From the NCBI GenBank assembly GCA_017399065.1, contig JAFQEL010000028.1, forward strand, positions 1 to 64,000: 64,000 bases of DNA, written 5' to 3'. Shown piece after piece: positions 34,358 to 44,698 of the stretch. Under the pieces are notes generated by a model. That model was not told where the DNA came from. It worked only from the letters and a program-made list of their open reading frames with translations, and did not search any database. Source of the DNA: Clostridia bacterium (GTDB lineage: Bacteria > Bacillota > Clostridia > Oscillospirales > Acutalibacteraceae). Both the position numbers and the translations under genes were made by a program. Positions within the stretch are counted from its first letter, which is position 1. Each line of letters opens with the position of its first letter.

Positions 34358-34996
34358 TTGAGGTACTACAGACCAAGGAGATACAGAAAATACATATTCG
34401 TTATAATATGTTTTATTATGGTAGCCGTTACGCTGTTTCTGCTGCTTGATGCGAGGCTGAGACCGATTGTGCGTAACACTGCAGTAGTGCAGGCACAGAA
34501 TTATGCGGCGACGGTTGCAGGATCTGCCGTGCCCGATGTTCTGCGCTCGTCAGGTGCGGACTATTCATCGCTTGTTGAAATTGTACGTGATAAAAACGGG
34601 AATATAGTTTCTGTGCAGACGGATGCAATGAGGATTAATCAAATAAAATCCGGTATCAATACTGCGGTGGCTTCACACTTAAGTAATCTTGACGGAAAAC
34701 AGCTCGGTGTGCCGATAGGCTCGCTGACAGGTCTTGCATTGCTCAATGGCAGAGGTCCGAGGCTGAACGTTATAATAAGCCTTACGGGCAGTGCACAGAC
34801 ACATTTTGTAAACGAATTCAGCAGTGCGGGAGTCAACCAGACGAGACATCAGATTTTTTTAAAAACCACGGTTACACTGCTTATTGTTTTCCCGACAACC
34901 ACGGTTACGACTGCATATACTATGAACATGCTTGCGGCAGAAACGATTATTGTCGGTAAAGTGCCGCTTGCCTACGGTGAAATAACGCAGAAATGA
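34358..34996 (+). CDS. yunB: Sporulation protein YunB
   Basis: Membrane-anchored sporulation protein of 212 residues. A basic N-terminus (RYYRPRRYRKY) precedes one membrane helix (about 13-30); the rest is predicted outside the cytoplasm. It matches the YunB family with RLRPIVRNTAVVQAQNYA, VPIGSLTGLALLNGRGP and the C-terminal FPTTTVTTAYTMNMLAAET. In B. subtilis yunB is a SigE-controlled gene needed for efficient spore formation. The start is a TTG right behind a purine-rich GGGGAGGAG. It supports a spore-forming host. Monocistronic, upstream of groESL. Confidence 0.92.
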   Translation: MRYYRPRRYRKYIFVIICFIMVAVTLFLLLDARLRPIVRNTAVVQAQNYAATVAGSAVPDVLRSSGADYSSLVEIVRDKNGNIVSVQTDAMRINQIKSGINTAVASHLSNLDGKQLGVPIGSLTGLALLNGRGPRLNVIISLTGSAQTHFVNEFSSAGVNQTRHQIFLKTTVTLLIVFPTTTVTTAYTMNMLAAETIIVGKVPLAYGEITQK

Positions 34997-35050
34997 AATA
35001 TTAAGGAATTGTAAAAAGATAGAATATTTTCATAAATTTACATAAAGGGC

Positions 35051-35078
35051 TTGCATTTTGTGAAAAAAGCGTTAAAAT
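35051..35078 (+). promoter_or_regulatory. groESL promoter
   Basis: TTGCAT (35051-35056), 16-bp spacer, TAAAAT (35073-35078), immediately upstream of the CIRCE operator. Confidence 0.7.
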
Positions 35079-35083
35079 AGATT

Positions 35084-35110
35084 TTAGCACTTGGCGGTGT
35101 CGAGTGCTAA
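35084..35110 (+). promoter_or_regulatory. CIRCE operator (HrcA binding site)
   Basis: TTAGCACTT, nine bases, GAGTGCTAA: one change from the consensus inverted repeat (the ninth base is T rather than C). It lies just downstream of the promoter and 35 bp before groES, the usual place for HrcA repression under non-stress conditions. Confidence 0.95.
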
Positions 35111-35145
35111 AATGAAATTTGCAATACTTTAAGGAGGAGTTATAA

Positions 35146-35430
35146 ATGACTATCAGACCACTTGCAGACAGAGTTGTCGTAAAGGCATCAGCTGTTGAAG
35201 AAACAACAAAGAGCGGCATCATACTTGCCGCATCCGCACAGGAGAAGCCTCAGTACGCTGAGATCGTTGCTGTAGGCCCCGGCGGCGAAGTAGACGGCAA
35301 GAGCGTTGAAATGTACGTCAAGGTTGGCGAAAAGGTTATCGTCGGCAAGTACGCAGGCACAGAGGTTAAGCTCGGCAAAGAGGAATACACAATCGTTCGT
35401 CAGAGCGATATCCTCGCAGTTATTGAATAA
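35146..35430 (+). CDS. groES: Co-chaperonin GroES
   Basis: Lid subunit of 94 residues that caps the GroEL cavity as a heptamer. It begins TIRPLADRVVVKA and contains the mobile-loop region KSGIILAASAQEK and the roof segment VGPGG, ending DILAVIE. AAGGAGGAG precedes the ATG. It is the first gene of a CIRCE-controlled operon, 20 bp before groEL. Confidence 0.98.
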   Translation: MTIRPLADRVVVKASAVEETTKSGIILAASAQEKPQYAEIVAVGPGGEVDGKSVEMYVKVGEKVIVGKYAGTEVKLGKEEYTIVRQSDILAVIE

Positions 35431-35447
35431 TATTTAGGAGGAAATGA

Positions 35448-37091
<1,644 letters not shown>

Positions 37092-37114
37092 TTAATATTT
37101 TAATACGATAAATT

Positions 37115-37149
37115 AGCTCCGTTGATAATAATATCAGCGGAGCTTTTTT
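37115..37149 (+). terminator. groESL terminator
   Basis: A 12-bp stem with one G-U pair (37115-37126 and 37133-37144), followed by T6. Confidence 0.9.
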
Positions 37150-37230
37150 AAAAAATTTACCATTACTATTTCGATTCATTAAGCACAAATTATATCTGCG
37201 GCTTACTTTTCTCCTTTTTGGAGGTGAGTG

Positions 37231-38451
37231 ATGCAAAGAGCGATTAAGATTGTCAGTGCCGTTGTTTCTGTAGTTTGCGTTCTTGTTTTTTGCTTTGTCG
37301 GTTACGGTGCGGCTTATCTTCCCGAGTCGTTTGTTACGGCGGATGCTCAGTCAACAGATACGGGTAATCCGCTGTTCAGCTGCGAATGTGAAGAGGCTGT
37401 GCCTGCTGACGGCAGTGATTTCGCACGGAGTTATCCTGCTGAGATCAAGCTTTGGGGCACGATACCCGTCAAAAATTCGACTGTAACGGTGGTACACCGA
37501 AGATATGTTACCCTTGGCGGAAACGTATTCGGTCTGCGCATTTTTGCAGACGGTGTGATCGTGGCAGGTGTCGGTACGCTTGCTTCAGGCAATGCGACCG
37601 TTGCACCTGCAAAGAAGGCAGGCATTAAGCAAGGCGACGTAATCAAAGAGATTAACGGTAAGACGGTAACCTCCAATCATGAGGTTTCACGCGCGGCGGA
37701 AGAAAGCCATGGCGAAAAGCTGAGCGTGAAGCTGATACGTGACGGTAAGACAAAGACGGTTGAGGTTGTGCCTGCAAAGGATAATGCAGACGGTAAATAC
37801 AAGCTCGGTATGTGGGTGCGAGATTCCTCTGCCGGTGTGGGCACGGTCACCTTTGTCGATAACGTTACGGGCACTGTTGCGGGTCTCGGACACGCGATAT
37901 GTGATGCGGATACGGGCGGCATTATTCCGCTGGGAAGCGGCGATATGCTGAACGTTATTATCCGCGGCTGTGTTAAGGGAACATCCGGAACGCCGGGTGA
38001 ATTGTGCGGAGTTTTCGGCAACGATGTGCTCGGTGAGCTGTATATAAACGGCTCGGACGGAGTGTACGGAGTTGCGAGCGAAAAAGACAGCTCTGCAAAG
38101 AAAATCCCCGTTGCACTTAGCAGCGAGGTTAAGACAGGCAAGGCTCAGATAGTTTCCACCGTAGACGGCGGTGAGACGGAGTATTTTGATATAGAAATTA
38201 CCAAAATACACCGTGGTGACGGCGAAGAGAAGAATATGGTAATTAAAGTTACAGATGACGATTTGCTTGAAAAAACAGGCGGTATTGTTCAGGGTATGAG
38301 CGGCAGCCCTATTGTGCAGAACGGTATGCTTGTAGGTGCGGTGACACATGTGTTTGTCAACGACCCTCAGCAGGGCTACGCTATATTTGCCGAAACAATG
38401 ATTGAGACCGCTGAAGAGCTTGAAAAAAGACTTGCCGATAACGCAGCGTAA
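37231..38451 (+). CDS. spoIVB: SpoIVB peptidase
   Basis: Forespore-secreted serine peptidase of 406 residues (family S55) that signals across the intermembrane space to activate pro-sigma-K processing. An N-terminal membrane/signal segment (about 5-27) is followed by a PDZ domain (about 125-190: KAGIKQGDVIKEINGKTV) and the S55 domain, with catalytic His in AGLGHAICD and catalytic Ser in GIVQGMSGSPIVQNG. The ATG at 37231 has GGAGGTG six bases upstream; an in-frame GTG three bases earlier is less likely. It shares a bidirectional terminator with the BIG2 gene. A sigma-F or sigma-G promoter could not be identified with confidence. Confidence 0.96.
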   Translation: MQRAIKIVSAVVSVVCVLVFCFVGYGAAYLPESFVTADAQSTDTGNPLFSCECEEAVPADGSDFARSYPAEIKLWGTIPVKNSTVTVVHRRYVTLGGNVFGLRIFADGVIVAGVGTLASGNATVAPAKKAGIKQGDVIKEINGKTVTSNHEVSRAAEESHGEKLSVKLIRDGKTKTVEVVPAKDNADGKYKLGMWVRDSSAGVGTVTFVDNVTGTVAGLGHAICDADTGGIIPLGSGDMLNVIIRGCVKGTSGTPGELCGVFGNDVLGELYINGSDGVYGVASEKDSSAKKIPVALSSEVKTGKAQIVSTVDGGETEYFDIEITKIHRGDGEEKNMVIKVTDDDLLEKTGGIVQGMSGSPIVQNGMLVGAVTHVFVNDPQQGYAIFAETMIETAEELEKRLADNAA

Positions 38452-38494
38452 TAATTTTAAATTGACCGGGTTTTAAGCCGCACCGGTCATTGAA

Positions 38495-38533
38495 AAAAGG
38501 TGATGTATCCGCTACGGATACATCACCTTTTGA
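38495..38533. terminator. Bidirectional terminator spoIVB / BIG2 gene
   Basis: A perfect 17-bp stem (38495-38511 and 38515-38531) with a 3-nt loop, A-rich on the left and T-rich on the right, between convergent genes. Confidence 0.92.
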
Positions 38534-38546
38534 AATATGTACTTAA

Positions 38547-39938
38547 TTATTTGCCGAGGATCATAAGGATGAGGTTATAGAGAGCTCTGAGAGGAGCGAT
38601 GATAACCATAAGCCAGTTGGGAATACCCGGTGTAACCGTGACTGTGCACTCGTCTGTGTAACTGCCGTCCTCAGTTGTGACAGTAATAGTTGCTGTGCCT
38701 TCTGCAACACCTGTTACGTTACCGTCTACGTCAACTGTTGCAATTTCGGGATTGCTTGAGGTGAAGGTTACCTTGCTGTTTGTGGGAGCCTTGCCGTTGT
38801 CCGGGATTGTTTCAAAGGTGTAGGTAAGAGCTATGCTTTCGTTTGCTCTGAAGCTTGCTGTATGAGCGTCAAGTGTTATGCCCATAACGGATACGTAGTT
38901 ATCGGAAACAATTACGGTGATCTTACGAGAGAAGACGGGAGTATCATTTTCATCGCAAAGTTTAACCAAGACAGTTGTCCGGCCGATGCCTGTTGCAGTG
39001 ATCTTACCTGAAGAGGATACGGTTGCTACTTCAGTGTTTTCACTTTCCCATACGAGCTTGCCGTCCTCGTAGTTTGTTGTAGCGATAACACCTCTGTAAG
39101 CACCTACGCCGAGTCTGAGTGAATGATCTTCGCTTGTGTCGAAGTAGGGCTCAAGAAAGATGTTTGCGGGGATAGCTTTGACTGTGCAGGACTTTGTGAG
39201 CTCTTCATTACAGTAATAGATGACAGCCTGCACCTTGATAGTTGTATCAGTAGTGAAAGAGGGGTTAGTCATCTTGATAGTAACAAGACCGTCGGATGTA
39301 ACGGAAGCGACCTCGTTTTCGTCAATCTTGGTTGTGGGGTCGTCGTAAATTCTCCAGTAGTGGTTGAGATTCTCTACCGTGCAATCGGAAAGCTCGAGTT
39401 GAACGCTTTCGCCTGTGGTGAGCTCAGCTTCCTTCTTGTTGATGTTGACGTAAAGGTCGGGCATATTGTCGCAGGTTGCGCTGAAGTAAAACTCAGCAGG
39501 AGTGTCGTTTATCTCGCTCATAAGGCTGAGAGTTCCGATATCCTGATCGATGCTTGCGGGATTGCTGACGGTTATGTAGTATTTAGCCGCGCTGAGAGAG
39601 AGCTTCTGGTCGTAGACTTTGTCGCCTGTGAGGACGGTTTTTCCAGTTGAGTCTGTCTTTTCGATAGTGACGTCGATATTCTCGCTTGCCTTGAAGGAGA
39701 ATGTAACGTCCTTAGCTTCTTCGACACTGAGCATATAGCAGGACTGCTTGCCTGCGGCAACCTTGCCGTAGACTGTTTCACCGAAAGCAAAGGCAGTAGC
39801 TGTTGACTTGTCGCTTCCGGTTTCGAGTGTGAATTTGCTGCCGATGAGTGACTCGGAAGAGTCAGCGGCAAATGCCATAACCGAGCAAACGCTGAGAGCC
39901 ATGACAAGAGCCATAATGAGTGATAAGGTTTTTTTCAT
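38547..39938 (-). CDS. Secreted surface protein with BIG2 (Ig-like) domains
   Basis: Protein of 463 residues from ATG 39938, preceded by GGGAGGAACC; a longer start at 39974 lacks a ribosome binding site. A signal peptide (about 1-24, MKKTLSLIMALVMALSVCSV then MAFAA) is followed by a beta-rich region and two or three bacterial Ig-like group 2 units. The best is at about 350-435 (SSNPEIATVDVDGNVTGVAE, GTATITVT). The C-terminus is hydrophobic (WLMVIIAPLRALYNLILMIL then GK) with no LPxTG. Likely adhesion or wall interaction; target unknown. Single gene ending at a shared terminator. Confidence 0.88.
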   Translation of the reverse strand: MKKTLSLIMALVMALSVCSVMAFAADSSESLIGSKFTLETGSDKSTATAFAFGETVYGKVAAGKQSCYMLSVEEAKDVTFSFKASENIDVTIEKTDSTGKTVLTGDKVYDQKLSLSAAKYYITVSNPASIDQDIGTLSLMSEINDTPAEFYFSATCDNMPDLYVNINKKEAELTTGESVQLELSDCTVENLNHYWRIYDDPTTKIDENEVASVTSDGLVTIKMTNPSFTTDTTIKVQAVIYYCNEELTKSCTVKAIPANIFLEPYFDTSEDHSLRLGVGAYRGVIATTNYEDGKLVWESENTEVATVSSSGKITATGIGRTTVLVKLCDENDTPVFSRKITVIVSDNYVSVMGITLDAHTASFRANESIALTYTFETIPDNGKAPTNSKVTFTSSNPEIATVDVDGNVTGVAEGTATITVTTEDGSYTDECTVTVTPGIPNWLMVIIAPLRALYNLILMILGK

Positions 39939-40218
39939 TTCGGTTCCTCCCGTAAAAAATAAATTTTTTGGCAACAGAATAACGCCGCTCTGCCGCCGTT
40001 ATGTATAGATAATAGCAAGTTTTTTAAATAAAGTCAACTGATTTTACTTTATATCTACCCTGAGCAGAGCTGAGGGACTGTTTGAGCAGATGTCTGCTTG
40101 TGCAATTTGCCAATGCTTTTGTTTCGGAATTAAAGGTGTGTTTTTGGCAATAGATACAAATCAGAGAGCGGTTTTTTAACAACTTTACGAAAGAAAACGA
40201 AAAATATTGCAAAAACTA
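39939..40218. other. Divergent intergenic region, nothing further recognised
   Basis: AT-rich gap between the BIG2 gene and the PucR-type regulator. Apart from a small AGCAGA/TCTGCT hairpin near 40085-40098 and the promoter described separately, I see no gene or RNA. Confidence 0.5.
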
Positions 40219-40247
40219 TTGCAAAAAGATAAAAAATTGTGTAAAAT
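40219..40247 (+). promoter_or_regulatory. Promoter of the PucR-ftsEX gene block
   Basis: TTGCAA (40219-40224), 17-bp spacer, TAAAAT (40242-40247), 55 bp before the ATG. A second TTGCAA lies 12 bp upstream (40207-40212). Confidence 0.65.
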
Positions 40248-40301
40248 GTACATTGTCATTATGGGCACTTTGTCCAAAACATCGTTATGGAGGTTTTCCG
40301 G

Positions 40302-41387
40302 ATGTCAAACAGACTTTTTCAGGGTATGATTCACCAGATGCGTGACGCTATCGGCAGAGCCGTAGGTGTTATAGACGAAACAGGCACAATTATTTCCTGC
40401 AGTGACCTCGGCAGAATAGGCGAGGTGTGCTCGTTCCCGCTTGAGGAATATTTTGTGCGTAACGAAATGTTCACGGTGGACGGTCAAACTTACAAGCCCT
40501 TCGGCTCTGCTATTCACCCGGAGTACGTTGTTTTTGTTGACGGTAACGACGAGCTTTCAAAGAAATATGCCGACGTTATTGCTCTCTCTCTCGGCAGCGT
40601 GAAATCACTCTATGATGAGAAATACGACAGAGGTAACTTCATCAAAAACGTCGTGCTCGATAACATCCTGCCCGGCGATATCTATCTTAAGGCAAGGGAG
40701 CTTCGCTTCACAACCGATACTTCCCGTGTCGTACTTCTTATCCGCATCCCCGAGCACAACGATATCTCGATTTATGATATCATACAGAATCTCTTCCCTG
40801 ACAAGACAAAGGATTTCGTTATCAATATAAACGAAACCGATATTGCTCTTGTCAAGGAAGTAAGACCCAATATCGAAACGAGAGACCTCGAAAAGCTCGC
40901 TCGCTCTATTGCCGATTCACTCAACAGCGAGGCGTTTATTCACTGCCTTATCGGTATCGGTACGGTTGTTGACGGTATTAAGGAGCTTGCAGGCTCATTC
41001 AAGGATGCTCAGGTTGCGCTTGAAGTAGGTAAGGTTTTCGACACTGAGAAGGAGATTGTCAGCTATGACAACCTCGGCATTGCCCGCCTTATTTACCAGC
41101 TTCCCACCACACTGTGCGAAATGTTCCTGCGTGAAGTGTTCAAGCGCGGTTCAATCGACACGCTCGACCACGAGACGCTCTTCACGATTCAGAAGTTCTT
41201 CGAAAACAACCTCAACGTTTCCGAGACGTCACGTAAGCTCTTCGTTCACAGAAACACGCTGGTATACCGCCTTGAGAAAATCAACAAGCTCACGGGTCTT
41301 GACCTTCGTGAGTTCGATGATGCTATCGTATTCAAAGTAGCCCTGATGGTTAAGAAATACCTTGACGCTAACCCTGTCAAGTATTGA
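40302..41387 (+). CDS. PucR/CdaR-family helix-turn-helix regulator
   Basis: Regulator of 361 residues from ATG 40302 with GGAGG eight bases upstream; an in-frame ATG at 40287 lies next to that site. The N-terminal region (about 1-130) resembles the diacid-recognition/sensor part of CdaR-like proteins. A GGDEF-like middle domain spans about 130-270. The C-terminal PucR helix-turn-helix is clear (NNLNVSETSRKLFVHRNTLV followed by YRLEKI and TGLDLREFDDA). It precedes ftsE by 65 bp with no terminator seen, so it may be co-transcribed with the cell-division block. Ligand unknown. Confidence 0.88.
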   Translation: MSNRLFQGMIHQMRDAIGRAVGVIDETGTIISCSDLGRIGEVCSFPLEEYFVRNEMFTVDGQTYKPFGSAIHPEYVVFVDGNDELSKKYADVIALSLGSVKSLYDEKYDRGNFIKNVVLDNILPGDIYLKARELRFTTDTSRVVLLIRIPEHNDISIYDIIQNLFPDKTKDFVININETDIALVKEVRPNIETRDLEKLARSIADSLNSEAFIHCLIGIGTVVDGIKELAGSFKDAQVALEVGKVFDTEKEIVSYDNLGIARLIYQLPTTLCEMFLREVFKRGSIDTLDHETLFTIQKFFENNLNVSETSRKLFVHRNTLVYRLEKINKLTGLDLREFDDAIVFKVALMVKKYLDANPVKY

Positions 41388-41452
41388 TTCTGAGCCGATC
41401 TGCGCAGCGGCACGCGAAAATGTCGGCACGCAAAAAAGGATAGGATATTACT

Positions 41453-42262
41453 TTGATCGAATTTAAGAATGTATCTAAAAGCTACAGTAACGGAACCAAA
41501 GCGCTCGACGGAGTAAACCTCAAGATCGAGCAGGGCGAGTTTGTGTTTGTTGTAGGCGATTCGGGTGCGGGCAAAAGCACCCTGCTTAAGATAATGATGC
41601 GCGAGGAGGTTGCCTCCGAAGGCACGGTCATTATTAAAAACCGCTCGCTCAACGCAATGAAAAAACGCGATATCCCTTATTTCAGGCGTCACCTCGGAAT
41701 CGTTTTCCAGGATTTCAGGCTGATTCCTAATATGACTGTTTATGACAACGTTGCGTTTGCAATGCGTGTTATAGGTGCTAAAGAGAAAAAAATCAGTAAC
41801 AGAGTCCCTCATGTTCTTGCTCGCGTTGGCTTGGCGGATAAGGCAAAATGCCTTCCCAACGAGCTTTCCGGCGGTGAACAGCAGAGGGTCGCTTTGGCGC
41901 GCGCAATTGTTAATAACGCCGATATAATTATTGCCGACGAGCCTACCGGTAACGTCGATACCAAGCGTTCTTTTGAAATTGTCGAGATGCTCAATCAGAT
42001 AAACGCTTCGGGTACGACCGTCATTATGGTTACTCACTCGGAGGAGCTTGTGCGCCGTTTCGGCCGCAGAATCATCACCATACAGGATGGTAAAATTGTA
42101 TCGGACGACGTTTCAAACGTTAGCGTTGAGCCAGTTTCCGAAACTCAGGTTTTCGGTGATCTTGATATTACAAGCAAGCGTGCTATACGAGAGGCAGACG
42201 AATTCATTCGCAGCTACAACAGCACAATAGAACAGGACGGAGGTGAGACCGATGAGCAATAA
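41453..42262 (+). CDS. ftsE: Cell division ATP-binding protein FtsE
   Basis: ATPase of the FtsEX complex, 269 residues. Walker A GDSGAGKST, signature LSGGEQQR and Walker B IIIADEPTGNVD are intact, as is the Q-loop IVFQDFRLIPNM. It should use ATP to drive FtsX and so activate a peptidoglycan hydrolase at the septum. FtsE is usually about 220-230 residues; this one carries a 40-residue charged C-terminal extension. The start is TTG at 41453 with GGATAGGAT upstream. It overlaps ftsX by 11 bp. Confidence 0.95.
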   Translation: MIEFKNVSKSYSNGTKALDGVNLKIEQGEFVFVVGDSGAGKSTLLKIMMREEVASEGTVIIKNRSLNAMKKRDIPYFRRHLGIVFQDFRLIPNMTVYDNVAFAMRVIGAKEKKISNRVPHVLARVGLADKAKCLPNELSGGEQQRVALARAIVNNADIIIADEPTGNVDTKRSFEIVEMLNQINASGTTVIMVTHSEELVRRFGRRIITIQDGKIVSDDVSNVSVEPVSETQVFGDLDITSKRAIREADEFIRSYNSTIEQDGGETDEQ

Positions 42263-43193
42263 AACCGAAAGGGGAGGCTCAGCGAGCCTCACTTACCTTA
42301 CCAAGGAAGGCTTCCGTAACATACGCTCAAACAAGCTGATGTCACTGGCATCCGTTGCCGTGCTGATGTCGTGCCTTATTATGATCGGTGTTGCTTTCCT
42401 GCTTTTTGTGAATATTGATAAAATGCTCGGCGATATTTCGCAGGAGAATGTCATTATGGTATTTATTGAGGATGACGCAACTGATGACGAAATAGTTGAA
42501 ATGGGCAGAGAGATATCTGCCATGAGCAATATTCAGCAGGTCAGCTTTGTACCCAAGGAAGAGGCTTTCCCTGAGGTTATGGAGTCTATCGGCAATGCCG
42601 CTGCTCTTTTTGAGGGAATGGAATCAGAGCTTCTGCCCGATGCTTACGAAATTACGCTGCGTGATATGGCAGGGTATGATGCAAGCATCAGCGAGCTTGA
42701 AAAGCTTGACAACGTAATTCAGATAAGACACAACCGCGAATTTGCAAGCCAGCTTACGAATATACGCTCAACTGCAGGCTATATCAGCATAGCTGTTATT
42801 CTTATGCTGCTTGTTGTTTCACTTTTCATTATCTCAAATACAGTCAGGGTTACGATGTACAACCGCCGTCTTGAGATTAAGATTATGAAATCGGTCGGTG
42901 CAACCAAGTGGTTTATCCGTTGGCCGTTTATAGTCGAGGGCGTTGTACTCGGAATAATTTCGGGTGTGGTATCGCTCGGAATAGTTTTTGCGATATATTA
43001 TTTTGCGGCAGATGCCGTTGCAGATATGAGCGGTGTGCTTGCTGCAAAGCCCGTACCGTTCAAGGATTACGTATTTGTTATGCTTGCCGCTTTTGTTTCC
43101 ACCGGTGTTATCACGGGTGCATTCGGCAGTATAGTTTCTATGAATAAATATCTTAAGGAGCAGGAGTATGACAGTGAAAACGTCAGTGAATGA
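42252..43193 (+). CDS. ftsX: Cell division protein FtsX
   Basis: Membrane partner of FtsE, 313 residues from ATG 42252 (GGAGGTGAG upstream; a GTG at 42243 is less likely). One N-terminal helix (about 30-52), an extracellular loop of about 110 residues that should contact the hydrolase, then three helices (about 175-198, 225-250 and 275-300). Family segments EGFRNIRSNKLMSLASV and LEIKIMKSVGATKWFIRWPF are evident. It overlaps both ftsE and the M23 peptidase gene, implying coupled translation. Confidence 0.95.
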   Translation: MSNKTERGGSASLTYLTKEGFRNIRSNKLMSLASVAVLMSCLIMIGVAFLLFVNIDKMLGDISQENVIMVFIEDDATDDEIVEMGREISAMSNIQQVSFVPKEEAFPEVMESIGNAAALFEGMESELLPDAYEITLRDMAGYDASISELEKLDNVIQIRHNREFASQLTNIRSTAGYISIAVILMLLVVSLFIISNTVRVTMYNRRLEIKIMKSVGATKWFIRWPFIVEGVVLGIISGVVSLGIVFAIYYFAADAVADMSGVLAAKPVPFKDYVFVMLAAFVSTGVITGAFGSIVSMNKYLKEQEYDSENVSE

Positions 43194-44661
43194 TCTCAAT
43201 CGCCGCCTGCTTAAGGTGCTTGCACTTTTGCTTGCTGTTATTACCGTTTTCGGTACGGCATCCTATGCTATGGGCAAGGTAAAGGCGGCAGACGAAACTA
43301 CCTCCGCAACGGAGACAACTACAGATGATGCTTATGAGGAGCTTCAGAGTCAGTATGAAGCGCTCGAAAACCAGATGTCGCAGAATCAACAGAAGCTCGA
43401 CCAGGTGCAGAATGAAATGGATGCACAGGAAGACGTTGTTGATAATATAGGCGACAAGATCGATGACACACAGAATGAGGTTAATCTGTTACTTACACAG
43501 CAACAGATACTCAATTCTGAAATAAACCACGCAGAAAAGCAGATAGACGTTATTACGGCTCAACTCGGCTCACTCTCCGAGCAGATTGCCGAAGCCGAAG
43601 CAACGATTTCGGACAAGCAGGCAATGCTTGATGAGACGTACGAGCTGCTTAAGATGCGAATCAGAGCTATGTATATGGCAGGTAACGGCTCTACATTTGA
43701 GTTCCTGCTTACATCCGAGGATTTTTCCACGCTCCTTACAAGAACAGAGCTTCTTGTACGCGTAGCTCAGCAAGATAACGATCTTATGGCTTCACTTGAG
43801 TCCGATATTGAGGTTCTCGGTATGCTTGAGGCTGAGCTTTCAGGTGATATAGCTGCAGAGGAGCAGAAAAAATCTGACCTCAACTCCAAGACTCAGGAGC
43901 TTGAAAAAAACAAATCGGAAATAAAGAAGACGAGCGACAAGCTTGCTGAAAAGCAGCAGGAGCTCGAAAAGGAAATGAAAAAGGCTGAGGCAGAGCTTGA
44001 CAGCCTTGATAAAGAGAGTGACGAGTACAAGGCAATAATCAGCAGGCAGGAGGATGAGCTTATTGCTCTGTCTGCTCAGATGGAGGAATTTATCAGAAAC
44101 AACGGTTCTTCCACATCGGATAAGCCTTCTTCGGATGCGGACAATTCTTCAGATGATGCAGATACGGAAGATGACGGAGAAGATGACGGTGAAGAAGAAA
44201 AGCCGAGCAGCAATCCTTACCTTGACGGTACGGAAACAGTATTCTCCAGCGGAATGATATTCCCGCTCAAGTGCAGCGGTGTTTATATTTCTTCACCCTA
44301 CGGTATGCGTACTCACCCGACCACAGGCGAGTATAAGCTTCATACGGGTACAGATTTCTGTGCCTCCGGTATAAACGGTAAGACGGTTTACGCTGTAAAG
44401 GACGGTACCGTTATCTACGCACAGAAGCATAAGGCTTACGGTAACTTTGTTATTATCGACCACGGAAACGGTGTATCCTCGTGCTATGCTCATATGCAGG
44501 ACGGCTCTATGACGGTTTCGGTGGGCAGTAAGGTGCTTCAGGGTCAGCCTATAGGTAAGGTTGGCTCAACGGGTTATTCGACAGGTCCGCACCTTCATTT
44601 TGAAATACGTATTGACGGTGCTACGACTAACCCGATGAACGGTTATATCAAGCTCCCTTGA
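43168..44661 (+). CDS. Secreted M23 peptidase with coiled coil (EnvC-like, FtsEX-linked)
   Basis: Protein of 497 residues. A signal or anchor segment (about 13-35) is followed by long coiled coils (about 55-125 and 190-295), an Asp/Ser/Glu-rich linker (about 300-345) and a C-terminal M23 LytM domain. Zinc and catalytic residues are present: His392 and Asp396 in HTGTDF, His442 in YAHM, His475/His477 in HLHFE. So it is probably an active endopeptidase and not only an amidase activator like E. coli EnvC. It overlaps ftsX by 26 bp. The coiled coil is expected to bind the FtsX extracellular loop. Confidence 0.93.
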   Translation: MTVKTSVNDLNRRLLKVLALLLAVITVFGTASYAMGKVKAADETTSATETTTDDAYEELQSQYEALENQMSQNQQKLDQVQNEMDAQEDVVDNIGDKIDDTQNEVNLLLTQQQILNSEINHAEKQIDVITAQLGSLSEQIAEAEATISDKQAMLDETYELLKMRIRAMYMAGNGSTFEFLLTSEDFSTLLTRTELLVRVAQQDNDLMASLESDIEVLGMLEAELSGDIAAEEQKKSDLNSKTQELEKNKSEIKKTSDKLAEKQQELEKEMKKAEAELDSLDKESDEYKAIISRQEDELIALSAQMEEFIRNNGSSTSDKPSSDADNSSDDADTEDDGEDDGEEEKPSSNPYLDGTETVFSSGMIFPLKCSGVYISSPYGMRTHPTTGEYKLHTGTDFCASGINGKTVYAVKDGTVIYAQKHKAYGNFVIIDHGNGVSSCYAHMQDGSMTVSVGSKVLQGQPIGKVGSTGYSTGPHLHFEIRIDGATTNPMNGYIKLP

Positions 44662-44698
44662 TGATAAATCACAGGCAGAAAGGCCGGTGTAACGGCGA

